A DNA stretch of 64,000 bases from Paraflavitalea sp. CAU 1676. GTDB lineage: Bacteria; Bacteroidota; Bacteroidia; Chitinophagales; Chitinophagaceae. The position numbers and the translations under genes were made by a program. Positions within the stretch are counted from its first letter, which is position 1, and each line of letters begins with the position of its first letter. Positions 63,926 through 64,000 of the stretch are shown piece by piece. The notes below the pieces were generated by a model. The model was not told the origin of the DNA. It made no database searches and saw only the letters and a list, made by a program, of their open reading frames with translations. Location: positions 295,979-359,978 of the forward strand of contig NZ_JARHUJ010000012.1 in assembly GCF_029223285.1 (NCBI RefSeq), given 5' to 3'.

Positions 63926-64000
63926 ATGGAGCATATGGTCAAAAAGGTAACAGGATCCGAAAGCCGTGAGAGTTACCGGTTTTCAGAATCGCAGAAAAAA
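63926..64000 (+). CDS. Possible start of a gene truncated by the window end
   Basis: An ATG at 63926 opens a frame of 25 codons that runs off the window. The protein text is basic and polar (MEHMVKKVTGSESRESYRF, then SESQKK), in the style of the start of a small DNA-binding or transposase OrfA-type protein. Too little is visible to name it. Confidence 0.3.
   Translation, partial: MEHMVKKVTGSESRESYRFSESQKK

Noticed and set aside
63603..63969. Overlapping G+C-rich open frames of 79 and 101 codons near the window end
   Set aside because: Their text is arginine/glycine-rich and follows from the GTACGGG-type repeats. There is no start signal or recognisable protein, and the frames overlap one another.

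Overview
The window comes from a member of the Bacteroidota, most likely of the family Chitinophagaceae. The signs are a SusC/SusD pair, a type IX secretion (T9SS) C-terminal sorting domain, DUF5686 and DUF4833 proteins, promoters of the Bacteroidota type (TTG about 20 nt before TAnnTTTG), roughly half G+C, and a glycan-degrading gene complement. Family placement is inference from gene content; no rRNA or tRNA gene is present. No prophage, CRISPR array or complete insertion sequence was seen.

Layout. 1-5.3 kb: a SusC/SusD outer-membrane uptake pair. 5.8-11.9 kb: one giant secreted protein made of calcium-binding thrombospondin type-3 repeats arranged in three ~432-residue super-repeats, ending in a T9SS sorting domain. 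12-18.9 kb: a GH20 beta-hexosaminidase, a CocE/NonD-type hydrolase, a SnoaL-like protein, and a glycosylasparaginase-cutC pair. 19-23.6 kb: small secreted proteins, lipoproteins and two AraC-type regulators. 23.8-35.3 kb: a tightly packed 12-gene operon that predicts a route from serine and acyl-CoA to ceramide, from glucose-6-phosphate to inositol phosphate and phosphatidylinositol, and from both to inositol phosphorylceramide, with an acyl-chain hydroxylase and several uncharacterised accessory proteins. This is the most interesting block of the window. 35.4-40.4 kb: pyruvate kinase, phosphofructokinase and a prolyl oligopeptidase. 40.5-46 kb: an RmlD-like reductase, an A+T-rich orphan gene, and peptidases of families S51, S41 and M15. 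46-48.7 kb: an arginine deiminase-citrulline hydrolase pair that should turn arginine into ornithine. 48.8-54 kb: a secreted repeat protein, an OsmC protein, an MG2-like protein and a hypothetical protein. 54-63.1 kb: a glycan locus with a sugar 1-kinase-like protein, a GH2 beta-galactosidase, DUF3472 and CBM9-like proteins, a LacI-type regulator and a GH109-type enzyme. 63.1-64 kb: a repeat-rich non-coding stretch, with a possible gene start at the very end.

How the genes work together. A 12-bp near-palindrome (GCAAYCGRTTGC, CG at the centre, typical of LacI-family operators) lies 80-105 bp upstream of the sugar kinase, the beta-galactosidase (two copies), the GH109 gene and the distant GH20 gene. 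This suggests that the LacI regulator at 60.6 kb controls a small regulon for degrading Gal/GalNAc/GlcNAc glycans. The lipid operon has its own likely control site, two direct repeats of GTTTTAGACAT spaced 21 bp apart next to its predicted promoter.
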